Below, one piece after another: positions 53,007-60,205 of a DNA stretch of 64,000 nt. The translations under genes and the position numbers were made by a program. Position 1 is the stretch's first letter, and every line of letters starts with the position of its first letter. Location: contig NZ_LMSG01000004.1 of assembly GCF_001428335.1 (NCBI RefSeq), positions 1 through 64,000 on the forward strand, in the 5' to 3' direction. Origin of the DNA: Arthrobacter sp. Soil762 (GTDB lineage Bacteria > Actinomycetota > Actinomycetes > Actinomycetales > Micrococcaceae). The notes beneath the pieces were generated by a model. It worked only from the letters and a program-made list of their open reading frames with translations, was not told the origin of the DNA and did no database searches.

Positions 53007-53083
53007 CAACCACTAGAACAGAGAAGAACGGGCGGCAAAAGGGCGGCGTTCACAGCGGGAAACCGCACGTCACGGCGGTCCAT
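53007..53083 (-). other. Possible sulfur-responsive leader peptide start ahead of ssuA
   Basis: An ATG at 53083 opens a frame beginning MDRRDVRFPAVNAAL and later LLCSSGC. The arrangement R-R-x-V-x-F/L-x-x-V-x-x-A-L resembles the RRHVDL-type leader peptides annotated upstream of actinobacterial sulfur genes. The frame has no stop before ssuA, and no clear ribosome site or leaderless element precedes it. It is a weak proposal only. Confidence 0.25.
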
Positions 53084-53138
53084 GGGGCGTAGCACGGGGC
53101 AATCCGGACGCAGGGGGCAACGCCGCGTCATCCACCAC

Positions 53139-53164
53139 AACAGGGCGCAACAATGCGCCCTGTT
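53139..53164. promoter_or_regulatory. Operator-like palindrome upstream of the sulfonate operon
   Basis: AACAGGGCGCA and TGCGCCCTGTT form perfect 11-bp arms around four bases. It lies about 200 bases upstream of ssuA, has no T-tract, and is a candidate binding site or RNA hairpin. The 52942-53323 gap holds no gene that I can support. Confidence 0.55.
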
Positions 53165-53218
53165 TCAAGGCTTTGGGACGTCATCAACCGCAACGCCCGG
53201 ACGCGGCGGCTCAATATT

Positions 53219-53310
53219 CCCCGAGTTTTTGTCCACATATTCGTCTTTACGAGCCCCCAGGCCGTTTATCTGGACAAAAACTCAGGGGACGTGCGGACGA
53301 ATATTTCGTT
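53219..53310. repeat. Nested inverted repeat with GTTTTTGTCCA and ATTCGTC motifs
   Basis: GAGTTTTTGTCCA (53223-53235) is repeated inverted as TGGACAAAAACTC (53271-53283), and ATATTCGTC (53237-53245) is repeated inverted as GACGAATAT (53297-53305). The flanks CCCC and GGGG extend the outer pairing with one inserted base. It sits just beyond the end of the FAD/NAD(P) protein gene and differs from the other palindromes in the window. Confidence 0.65.
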
Positions 53311-53323
53311 GCGGCAGGGATCC

Positions 53324-55363
53324 TCAGTGTCCGAGGATCGCCTGCGCGATTTCGTCGGCATCGCGGAGTGTCCTTTGCCCGCTGGCGTACGTGGGGCCGC
53401 CCGGCTGGAGCGCTTCCGCGGCGATGGCCGTCCCCCACTGGGTGGCCGAGAGCTGGAGGCCCAGCACATAGAGTCCGTCGGTGACCGAGCCGTTGGCCGC
53501 CACCGGCCGGTACGGGTGCGGCGCCACGTCGAGCCCGCTGGCCTGCACCGGCGCACCTTCCGCCGTCATCATCAGCCGGGGCCGCACCATCCCGTCAGCG
53601 AGGAGCTGTTCCAGCAGCGGTGAAGCGTTCGCCGACACTCGGTTCGCCGGCGCGAGGGCCTCCACCATGGTCTTCGCCGCCACCGGCGGGCCTTTCACCC
53701 ACGGAGAGACGGCGGTAAAGCGGCCTGTCCGCCGGTCCACGCTGAACCGGGGATCGGGCCCTACGAAACTGACCACGCCGGCGCGCGCCAGGGCAGCCAG
53801 CTGTTCAGCGCGCAGCGCGGGCGGCCCGCTGGCCAGGCCCTCCACAAACGACTCAAACCAGCCACGCAGGCCGGCCACCCAGGACTCATCGGTGATACCG
53901 CCGTCGGCCACTGCCGTTTTCAGCACCGCGCGCCCATGATGAAGGGCGCCGATGGCCATCTTCACGGGATCCTCCTCGCCCAGGGCGGAGCGGCGGGCGT
54001 CATCAAGCAGGTACTCGACGACGGCGGCATCCAGTTCGGCGCGTGATCCGAAAGACCTGCCCGCAAGCGGGGACGCAAGGCCCCGCAGATCCAGCCGGTG
54101 CCGCGGCCCGACGTGCACGGCCAGGACGCTCTCCACCGCAACCTCCCAGTTGGCGGCGCTGTGGGCATGCGGCCGCAGCGCCTCATCCAGCGCGGCCAGG
54201 AACGCGGACGCGTCGGGGACGGCCGCGGGCTGCGAGCGCACCAGGGTGGAGTAGTAGGCCCAGAGGGTGTCGCGGTGCAGCAAGGGCCAGAGGTCGTGGT
54301 CGAAACCCGGGCGGATCCCGGTGGCCGCGAACCGCTCCAGCGCTGCACGGGTCAGGTACCGCAGGGTGACCGACGCCGGGTAGTAGCCGGCCAGCGCGGC
54401 CTTGGCCCGGTACGGGGTGCCGCGGCGGGAGGCGGCAATGATCAGGGGCTCCTGGCCGGAAGGCTGATACTCAAGCCGGGTTCCGGCGTCGATGAACTTT
54501 CCGCCGCGGCCCTCCGTGAGCTGGCCCATCACGTCGAAGAAGTTCAGCCCCATACCCCGCACCAGGACCGGTTCTCCGGCCGGAATCGCGGTCCAGTCAA
54601 CGTCCGCAGGGACGGCCGGCGGGAAGTAGCTGAGGCCCAGCTGTGCGGCCGATGCCTGGAGTTCCCGCTGCTCAGGGTTCAGCCGGGACGCAAGGTGCCC
54701 CAGGGCCAGGACCACGGAATCGACCGTGAGGGAACCGCCGCCGGCGAGTCCGACGTCGAACGTTCCCGTACTTGGGGTTGCTTCGCCAGGGGCGCCGTCC
54801 CCCGGGGTGCTTTCATCTGGTGTGCCGTCATCTGCGGCGCCGGCTCCCGGCGTCCGGGCTGTTCCGTCGCGCGACGGGCGCACCGATACGGCCATCGTTT
54901 CGTGGAAACTGACGGTGACGCCGTCGGGCAGTTTTGCCGTCAACTCGTCCAGCGTGCAGCGCAGGTATCGGCCGTACAGTGCCCGGCTGGGGAAGTCCCG
55001 CGATCCCAAGGCAGCCAGTTCGGACCGCTCGTCCAGCGTCAGGGCCGGCGTCGGCTCACGCTTCTGCCGGACCCGCCAGCGGTCGAACGTGGTGCCCGCG
55101 ACCGGCGGCGCCAGGCAGGGGTCCTCAGGGATGACCGTGGGATAGAAGGACTGTGTGTTCATGAGGTACAGCCGGGACTGGCCGGGCTGCCACACGTGCC
55201 CCGGACCCGCCGGATAGGGGTCGATGACGTCGATATGCAGGGCTGCGGAGCCGGGATGGGCAGCGGCGTACGCGGCGGCGTGTGCGAGCAGCCGCTCCAG
55301 CACACTGGTTCCCCGGGGTCCGGCGCCGATGATGGCGGCCCGGATGCTCTTCGATTTACCCAA
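53324..55363 (-). CDS. FAD/NAD(P)-binding protein
   Basis: A 679-residue protein with an N-terminal dinucleotide-binding fold (RAAIIGAGPRGTSVLERLL) and the NAD_binding_9-type pattern (DPYPAGPGHVWQP, YLMNTQSFYPTVI). LVRGMGLNFFDVM and LYVLGLQLSATQWGTAIA lie in the central and C-terminal parts. Relatives are uncharacterised flavoproteins, some next to siderophore or amino-acid oxidation genes. The start is proposed as TTG 55363, which has TACTCT six bases upstream. The longer upstream frame lies antisense to the peptidase gene and is rejected. It is divergent from the S9 peptidase. Confidence 0.8.
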   Translation of the reverse strand: MGKSKSIRAAIIGAGPRGTSVLERLLAHAAAYAAAHPGSAALHIDVIDPYPAGPGHVWQPGQSRLYLMNTQSFYPTVIPEDPCLAPPVAGTTFDRWRVRQKREPTPALTLDERSELAALGSRDFPSRALYGRYLRCTLDELTAKLPDGVTVSFHETMAVSVRPSRDGTARTPGAGAADDGTPDESTPGDGAPGEATPSTGTFDVGLAGGGSLTVDSVVLALGHLASRLNPEQRELQASAAQLGLSYFPPAVPADVDWTAIPAGEPVLVRGMGLNFFDVMGQLTEGRGGKFIDAGTRLEYQPSGQEPLIIAASRRGTPYRAKAALAGYYPASVTLRYLTRAALERFAATGIRPGFDHDLWPLLHRDTLWAYYSTLVRSQPAAVPDASAFLAALDEALRPHAHSAANWEVAVESVLAVHVGPRHRLDLRGLASPLAGRSFGSRAELDAAVVEYLLDDARRSALGEEDPVKMAIGALHHGRAVLKTAVADGGITDESWVAGLRGWFESFVEGLASGPPALRAEQLAALARAGVVSFVGPDPRFSVDRRTGRFTAVSPWVKGPPVAAKTMVEALAPANRVSANASPLLEQLLADGMVRPRLMMTAEGAPVQASGLDVAPHPYRPVAANGSVTDGLYVLGLQLSATQWGTAIAAEALQPGGPTYASGQRTLRDADEIAQAILGH

Positions 55364-55369
55364 GCATCC

Positions 55370-55375
55370 AGAGTA
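55370..55375 (-). promoter_or_regulatory. -10 element of possible leaderless TTG-start gene
   Basis: TACTCT on the minus strand, six bases, then TTG at 55363. Leaderless TTG starts are rarer than ATG or GTG, so this is weaker than the others. Confidence 0.35.
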
Positions 55376-55437
55376 TCGGCATGAGCCCAAGGCACTTGAC
55401 TTGCTTGCGGCGCGAAATTGTTGTTTGGATGGGGCGC

Positions 55438-57732
55438 ATGACCACCACTGCAGCTGATCAAGCGCCCGGTCCATCGTCCGCCCCCGAACCCACTGATGAG
55501 AACGTCTGGCTGGAGGAAATCTACGGCGAGGCGCCGCTGGCCTGGGTCCGGGAGCAGAACGCTCGCACCGAGGACCTCCTGGAGGACGCCGACTATGCGG
55601 GCCTGGAAGGAAGCATCCTGGAGGTGCTGGACTCCACGGACCGGATCGCCATGGTGGGCAAACGCGGCGAGTGGTACTACAACTTCTGGAAGGACCAGGC
55701 GAACCCGAAGGGGCTGTGGCGCCGCACCACCTGGGAAAGCTACCTGACGGACTCCCCCGACTGGGACGTCCTGCTGGATGTGGACGCCCTCGCCGCCGCC
55801 GAAGGTGAGGAGTGGGTCTTCCACGGTGCCACGTTCCTTCGTCCCGCCGCCGGCGAACCGTACCGCCTCGCGCTGCTGGCGCTCTCCCCCGACGGCGGCG
55901 ACGCCAACCGCTACCGCGAGTTCGACGTCGGGACCCGCACGTTTGTTGACCCGGCCGACGGCGGCTTTGACCTGCCAACGGCGAAGGGGAACGTCTCGTG
56001 GCTGGACACGGACACGCTGCTGGTCGCCTCCACCGCCGGGAACCTGCCGCGGACCGCCTCCTCCTACGCCCGGACGGCCGTCACCCTGCGGCGCGGCGAA
56101 ACCCTCTCCGCGGCTGCCCGGCTTTTTGAGGTGCCGGAGGACCACATGATGGCCGTGGTGGCGCATGATTCCACTCCCGGCTTCGAGCGCACGTTCGCCG
56201 TGGACTACATCGATTTCTACAACCGCAGCACGTTCATCCGCTGGGACGACGCCTGGCTCGAGATCGACGCACCGACAGACGTGAACCTCAGCGCGCACCG
56301 CGAGTGGCTCCTGTTCCGGCCTCAGCAGGACTGGTCCCTTGAGGGCACCACGTACCCCGCCGGGTCCCTGTTGGCCGCGAAGTTCGAGGACTACCTTGCC
56401 GGGGCGCGGGATCTCTTGGTGCTGTTTACGCCGGATGCGCACACTTCACTGCAGTCGTGGAGCTGGACGCGGAATTTCCTGCTGCTGAACCTGTTGCGCG
56501 ACGTCTCGTCCGAGATCCGGGTGCTGGATCCCTCTGTTCCCGGCGTTTCGGCCCACGCGGCTGCGTCCGACGGGAGTGCGGCCGACGGCGGCGCCTGGGC
56601 TTCGTCGCTGCTGGATGCCTGCCCGCCGCTGCACGACGTCAACGCCTACGCGGTGGACGACGAAGATGAAGGACCGGCCGACAGCGGTGCGGGCGGCGGT
56701 GCGGGCGACGGTGCGGGCGACGACTTCTGGCTGGTCGCCACCGGATTCACCACCCCCAGCACACTGATGCGCGGAAGCCTCACGCGGGATCCTGCCGGGA
56801 CCGCTGGCTCCGGAGGGGGCGTTGCCGGGACGGCTGGCGTGGTGAGCAGCCATGCGGCTGTCAAGGCGTCGCCGTCGTTCTTTGATGACGACCAGTACGA
56901 GGTGCAGCAGCACTTCGCCGTGTCCGCGGACGGCACCCGGGTCCCCTACTTCCAGGTGGCCTCGCGGGACCTGGTACTGGACGGGCAGAACCCCACCCAA
57001 CTCTCCGGCTACGGCGGCTTTGAAGTTTCCCGGACCCCGGCGTACAGCGGAACTGTCGGCAGGGCTTGGCTTGAGCGCAGGACCGCCACCTCCGGCGGCC
57101 CCGGCGAGGCAGCGCACTCCCGCGGCGGCGTCTATGTGGTGGCCAACATCCGCGGCGGCGGCGAATACGGGCCGTCATGGCACCGGGCCGCGCTGAAGGA
57201 AAACCGCCACCGCGCCTTCGAGGACTTCGCGGCCGTGGCGCAGCACCTCGTCTCCCGTGGCGTCACGTCCCGGGAGCGGCTGGGCTGCGTGGGCGGTTCC
57301 AACGGCGGGCTGCTGGTGGGCAACATGCTCACCAGTTACCCGGAGCTCTTCGGGGCTATCTCCTGCGGCGTTCCGCTGCTGGACATGAGGCGCTACACCA
57401 AGCTCTCCGCCGGGCACTCCTGGATCGCCGAATACGGCGACCCGGACGTGGCGGCGGAATGGGAGTACATCAAGACCTTCTCCCCGTACCACCTGCTCAA
57501 GGACGGCGTGGAGTACCCCGAAACATTCATCTGGACGGCGACGTCGGATGACAGGGTAGGACCGGTTCAGGCGCGAAAGATGGCAGCCCGGATGCAGGCG
57601 ATGGGAATCCCGAATGTCTGGTTCCACGAGGCGCTGGAAGGCGGCCACGCCGGAGCTTCGGACAACCGGCAGGCCGCCGCGCTGCAGGCCCGCAGCCAGC
57701 ACTTCCTATGGCGGACGCTGGCAGGCGGTTGA
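55438..57732 (+). CDS. Prolyl oligopeptidase family serine peptidase (S9)
   Basis: A 764-residue cytoplasmic peptidase. The N-terminal beta-propeller (about 15-500, with WLEEIYGEAPLAWVREQN at the start) restricts access to the catalytic domain. That domain has GGSNGGLLVGN (Ser near 619), TSDDRVGP (Asp near 702) and EGGHAGA (His near 737). Two Gly/Asp-rich low-complexity inserts occur near 415-425 and 445-465. ATG 55438 is preferred, with GGATGGGG upstream; 55429 is possible. It precedes the GNAT gene with a one-base overlap. Confidence 0.9.
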   Translation: MTTTAADQAPGPSSAPEPTDENVWLEEIYGEAPLAWVREQNARTEDLLEDADYAGLEGSILEVLDSTDRIAMVGKRGEWYYNFWKDQANPKGLWRRTTWESYLTDSPDWDVLLDVDALAAAEGEEWVFHGATFLRPAAGEPYRLALLALSPDGGDANRYREFDVGTRTFVDPADGGFDLPTAKGNVSWLDTDTLLVASTAGNLPRTASSYARTAVTLRRGETLSAAARLFEVPEDHMMAVVAHDSTPGFERTFAVDYIDFYNRSTFIRWDDAWLEIDAPTDVNLSAHREWLLFRPQQDWSLEGTTYPAGSLLAAKFEDYLAGARDLLVLFTPDAHTSLQSWSWTRNFLLLNLLRDVSSEIRVLDPSVPGVSAHAAASDGSAADGGAWASSLLDACPPLHDVNAYAVDDEDEGPADSGAGGGAGDGAGDDFWLVATGFTTPSTLMRGSLTRDPAGTAGSGGGVAGTAGVVSSHAAVKASPSFFDDDQYEVQQHFAVSADGTRVPYFQVASRDLVLDGQNPTQLSGYGGFEVSRTPAYSGTVGRAWLERRTATSGGPGEAAHSRGGVYVVANIRGGGEYGPSWHRAALKENRHRAFEDFAAVAQHLVSRGVTSRERLGCVGGSNGGLLVGNMLTSYPELFGAISCGVPLLDMRRYTKLSAGHSWIAEYGDPDVAAEWEYIKTFSPYHLLKDGVEYPETFIWTATSDDRVGPVQARKMAARMQAMGIPNVWFHEALEGGHAGASDNRQAAALQARSQHFLWRTLAGG

Positions 57733-58247
57733 TGTCTGTGTTGTCGGTGCGGCGGGCAGTCTCTGCTGACGTGGAACGGCTTGCCGCAGTCCATGTCCGC
57801 TGCTGGCAGGAAACGTACCGCGGCATGCTGTCCGATGCTTTCCTGGCAGCCGTGGATCCGGCAGGCCGGCTGGCATTGTGGCACCAGCTGCTGGACCGGC
57901 CGAACCCCGCCGAGGTGTGGGCAGCGTGCGACGATGGCACTGTGGTGGGATTCGCCGGCGCCCGCCGACTGCCCGCTCCCGGTTCCCCGGCGGGCCACCC
58001 GCCGCCGTCGTCCGGTGACCTGGAGCTCTGGGGATTGTATTTGTTGGCATCGCATCAGAGGCTGGGCCTGGGATGTCGGCTTCTCGAAGCCGCCTTGGGC
58101 AATAACGCGGCCAGTCTCTGGGTGGCAGCAGGCAATACCAAGGCAGTCGGATTCTACGAACGGCTGGGTTTCGCTCCGGACGGGGCCGAGGACCGGGTGG
58201 CCGACTGGGAAGACGTTCACGAAATCAGGATGATCCGCTCCTGTTGA
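57732..58247 (+). CDS. GNAT-family N-acetyltransferase
   Basis: A 171-residue acetyltransferase. SVRRAVSADVERLAAVHVRCWQETYRGML is split as the N-terminal GNAT pattern. LWGLYLLASHQRLGLGCRLLE contains the acetyl-CoA-binding Q-x-x-G-x-G/A loop, and AAGNTKAVGFYERLGF the C-terminal signature. The substrate is unknown. ATG overlaps the peptidase stop by one base, so the two are co-translated. Confidence 0.88.
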   Translation: MSVLSVRRAVSADVERLAAVHVRCWQETYRGMLSDAFLAAVDPAGRLALWHQLLDRPNPAEVWAACDDGTVVGFAGARRLPAPGSPAGHPPPSSGDLELWGLYLLASHQRLGLGCRLLEAALGNNAASLWVAAGNTKAVGFYERLGFAPDGAEDRVADWEDVHEIRMIRSC

Positions 58248-58358
58248 CCCGCTCTCTTGCGCAAGTGTTTGGGCCGGTGGGTGAGCCGGGGTTTTCGCGC
58301 GGCGCACGGCGTCGCGGGGCTTGTGTGCGGGCCCTGAGACAAGCGCTCACGGGCCGTT

Positions 58359-58388
58359 TTGCACTGCGTGCCCCGTTCTGCGTATCCT
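58359..58388 (+). promoter_or_regulatory. Promoter of tRNA-Ser(GCU)
   Basis: TTGCAC (58359-58364), an 18-base spacer and TATCCT (58383-58388) place a transcription start about 16 bases before the tRNA. Confidence 0.6.
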
Positions 58389-58410
58389 TGGTGGGCTAGT
58401 AATAGCCATT

Positions 58411-58498
58411 GGAGACGTGCCAGAGCGGCCGAATGGGCTTCACTGCTAATGAAGTGTGGGGCACAACTCCACCGGGGGTTCAAATCCCCCCGTCTCCG
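58411..58498 (+). tRNA. tRNA-Ser (anticodon GCU)
   Basis: An 88-base class II tRNA: GGAGACG pairs with CGTCTCC, the anticodon arm TTCA-CTGCTAA-TGAA reads GCT, and the variable arm is GTGTGGGGCACAACTCCAC. It reads AGC and AGU. CCA is not encoded. Confidence 0.96.
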
Positions 58499-58503
58499 CG
58501 TTT

Positions 58504-58530
58504 GGCCCCGGTCCTGGACCGGGGCCTTTT
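58504..58530 (+). terminator. Intrinsic terminator after tRNA-Ser(GCU)
   Basis: GGCCCCGGTCC pairs with GGACCGGGGCC across a single-base centre and is followed by TTTT. Confidence 0.85.
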
Positions 58531-58571
58531 GCGTTCCCTGGGGAAGTGCTCTTATGCCACCAAACCCAAAC

Positions 58572-58625
58572 TAGGTAGCAGTAACTGTCGTTATGAGCGC
58601 TCATAACGACAGTTACTGCTACCTA
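58572..58625. repeat. 54-base perfect palindrome
   Basis: Two 27-base arms, TAGGTAGCAGTAACTGTCGT then TATGAGC and the exact complement, meet at GAGC|GCTC without a spacer. The arms are A/T-richer than the surroundings. It lies between the tRNA terminator and the MFS gene and is unlike any terminator because no T-tract follows. It could be a REP-type element, a site-specific recombination or protein-binding site. Confidence 0.9.
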
Positions 58626-58723
58626 CGTGGGCGGGAGCCGGGCGGTGTTGGGTGGGCTGGGCTGGCGGTCCGGGGTGCGGACGCACGAGGCTCCGCCCCG
58701 GCCGGCGGTGGCAGGATGGTGGA

Positions 58724-60205
58724 ATGGCAGCACGTAATTCCCCCGGCGCGGAAACCAGCACAAGCCAGGCATGGAATCCCCGCCTGGCGCTACTGGTGGC
58801 TGCCACGTTCTTTATGGAGTTCCTGGACGGCACCATCCTCATCACCGCCATCCCCAACATCGCCAGCGACTTTGGCGTTCCAGCCGCCGACGTCAACATC
58901 ACCATGACGGCCTACCTCATGACCGTGGCCATGGGAATCCCGCTCAGCGGCTGGCTTGCAGAACGCGTGGGTGCCCGCAAAGTATTCTGCTTCGCGATTG
59001 CCCTGTTCACGCTCGCGTCATTGGCCTGCGCCGTCAGCCCCGACCTGACCGTGCTGACGCTGAGCCGGATCCTGCAGGGCGCCGGCGGGGCCATGATGGT
59101 TCCGGTGGGCACCCTCCTGGTCCTGCGCGGCACACCCAAATCGGAGCTCCTGCGCGCCACGGCCTTCCTGGTGTGGCCCGCGCTGCTGGCGCCCGTACTG
59201 GCACCGCTGGTGGGCGGCGCCTTGACCACCTACCTGTCATGGCACTGGATCTTCCTCATCAATCTCCCACTGGGCGCGGCCGCCTTCATCGCCGCACTCA
59301 GTCTGGTACCAGCCGGCGCCGGAGACAGCGCACGCAGGCTCGACTGGCTGGGCCTGCTCCTCACCACCACCGGCGTAGGTGCCCTGGTGGTGGGCCTGGA
59401 ACTGGCCACCGCCCGCCCCGACGGGCCATGGGCAGCTATCAGCGCGGCCGCAGGGGTATGCGCCCTCGCGGCCGCCGTGTTGTGGATGAGGCGGGCCAAA
59501 AACCCGCTGTTTGATCTCAGTGTTTTTTCCACCCGCACATTCCGGGCCATGGCCACCGGCGGGTTCGTCTACCGCCTGACCATCAGTTCGGTGCCGTTCC
59601 TCCTGCCCCTGATGTTCCAGACCGGTTTCGGCTGGTCACCGCTGCACGCCGGAATCATGGTGGCGGCCGTGTTCATCGGCAACATCGGCATCAAGCCGGC
59701 CACCACGCCGCTGATCCGGCGTTTCGGTTTCCGGGCCATGCTGGTCTTCGGCTCCCTGGCATCGGCGGTGACCTTCGCCCTGTGCGCCCTGCTCACTCCG
59801 GACACGCCGCAGGCCCTGATCTTCGCCCTGCTGGTGTGCAGCGGGGCCTTCCGCTCCATTGGCTTCTCCGCCTACGCGTCGGTGCAGTACGCGGACATTG
59901 CACCCTCCCAGCTGACCTCGGCCAACTCCGTGTCGGCGACCCTGGTGCAGCTCGCCGCGGGCGCCGGCATCGCCGTTGGCGCCCTGCTGATCCGGATTTT
60001 CGACGGCGTGGCGGCCTTCCCCGCGGATCACGCTGGCCCCTTCCGCGGAGCCTTCCTCACCATGGCCGTCCTGATGCTCTTCAGTACGGCGGACAGCCTG
60101 TCACTGCACCGGCAGGCCGGCGCAGAGGTCAGCCGGCCTGGGCAAGCACGAGCGGAAGAACAGCCCCCGCCCCCGCCTGGCGCAGGGCGCGTCCAGCCAC
60201 GGTAA
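58724..60205 (+). CDS. MFS transporter, DHA2 (14-helix) drug-resistance type
   Basis: A 493-residue inner-membrane transporter with about 14 hydrophobic segments. FFMEFLDGTILITAIPNIA is the helix-1 motif of the DHA2 family, GWLAERVGARKVF motif A, and LSRILQGAGGAMMVPVG motif B. ATG 58724 is chosen because it begins just before helix 1; the longer frame from 58652 is not supported. Its Pro-rich C-terminal tail overlaps the convergent recQ gene by 77 bases. Confidence 0.9.
   Translation: MAARNSPGAETSTSQAWNPRLALLVAATFFMEFLDGTILITAIPNIASDFGVPAADVNITMTAYLMTVAMGIPLSGWLAERVGARKVFCFAIALFTLASLACAVSPDLTVLTLSRILQGAGGAMMVPVGTLLVLRGTPKSELLRATAFLVWPALLAPVLAPLVGGALTTYLSWHWIFLINLPLGAAAFIAALSLVPAGAGDSARRLDWLGLLLTTTGVGALVVGLELATARPDGPWAAISAAAGVCALAAAVLWMRRAKNPLFDLSVFSTRTFRAMATGGFVYRLTISSVPFLLPLMFQTGFGWSPLHAGIMVAAVFIGNIGIKPATTPLIRRFGFRAMLVFGSLASAVTFALCALLTPDTPQALIFALLVCSGAFRSIGFSAYASVQYADIAPSQLTSANSVSATLVQLAAGAGIAVGALLIRIFDGVAAFPADHAGPFRGAFLTMAVLMLFSTADSLSLHRQAGAEVSRPGQARAEEQPPPPPGAGRVQPR

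Noticed and set aside
51914-53140. A 408-residue frame overlapping ssuA
   Set aside because: It runs in another frame of the same strand through the binding-protein gene and has shadow composition. Only its first residues were considered as a possible leader peptide.
55364-55978. N-terminal extension of the FAD/NAD(P) protein
   Set aside because: It is antisense to the S9 peptidase, and the dinucleotide-binding motif begins right after TTG 55363.
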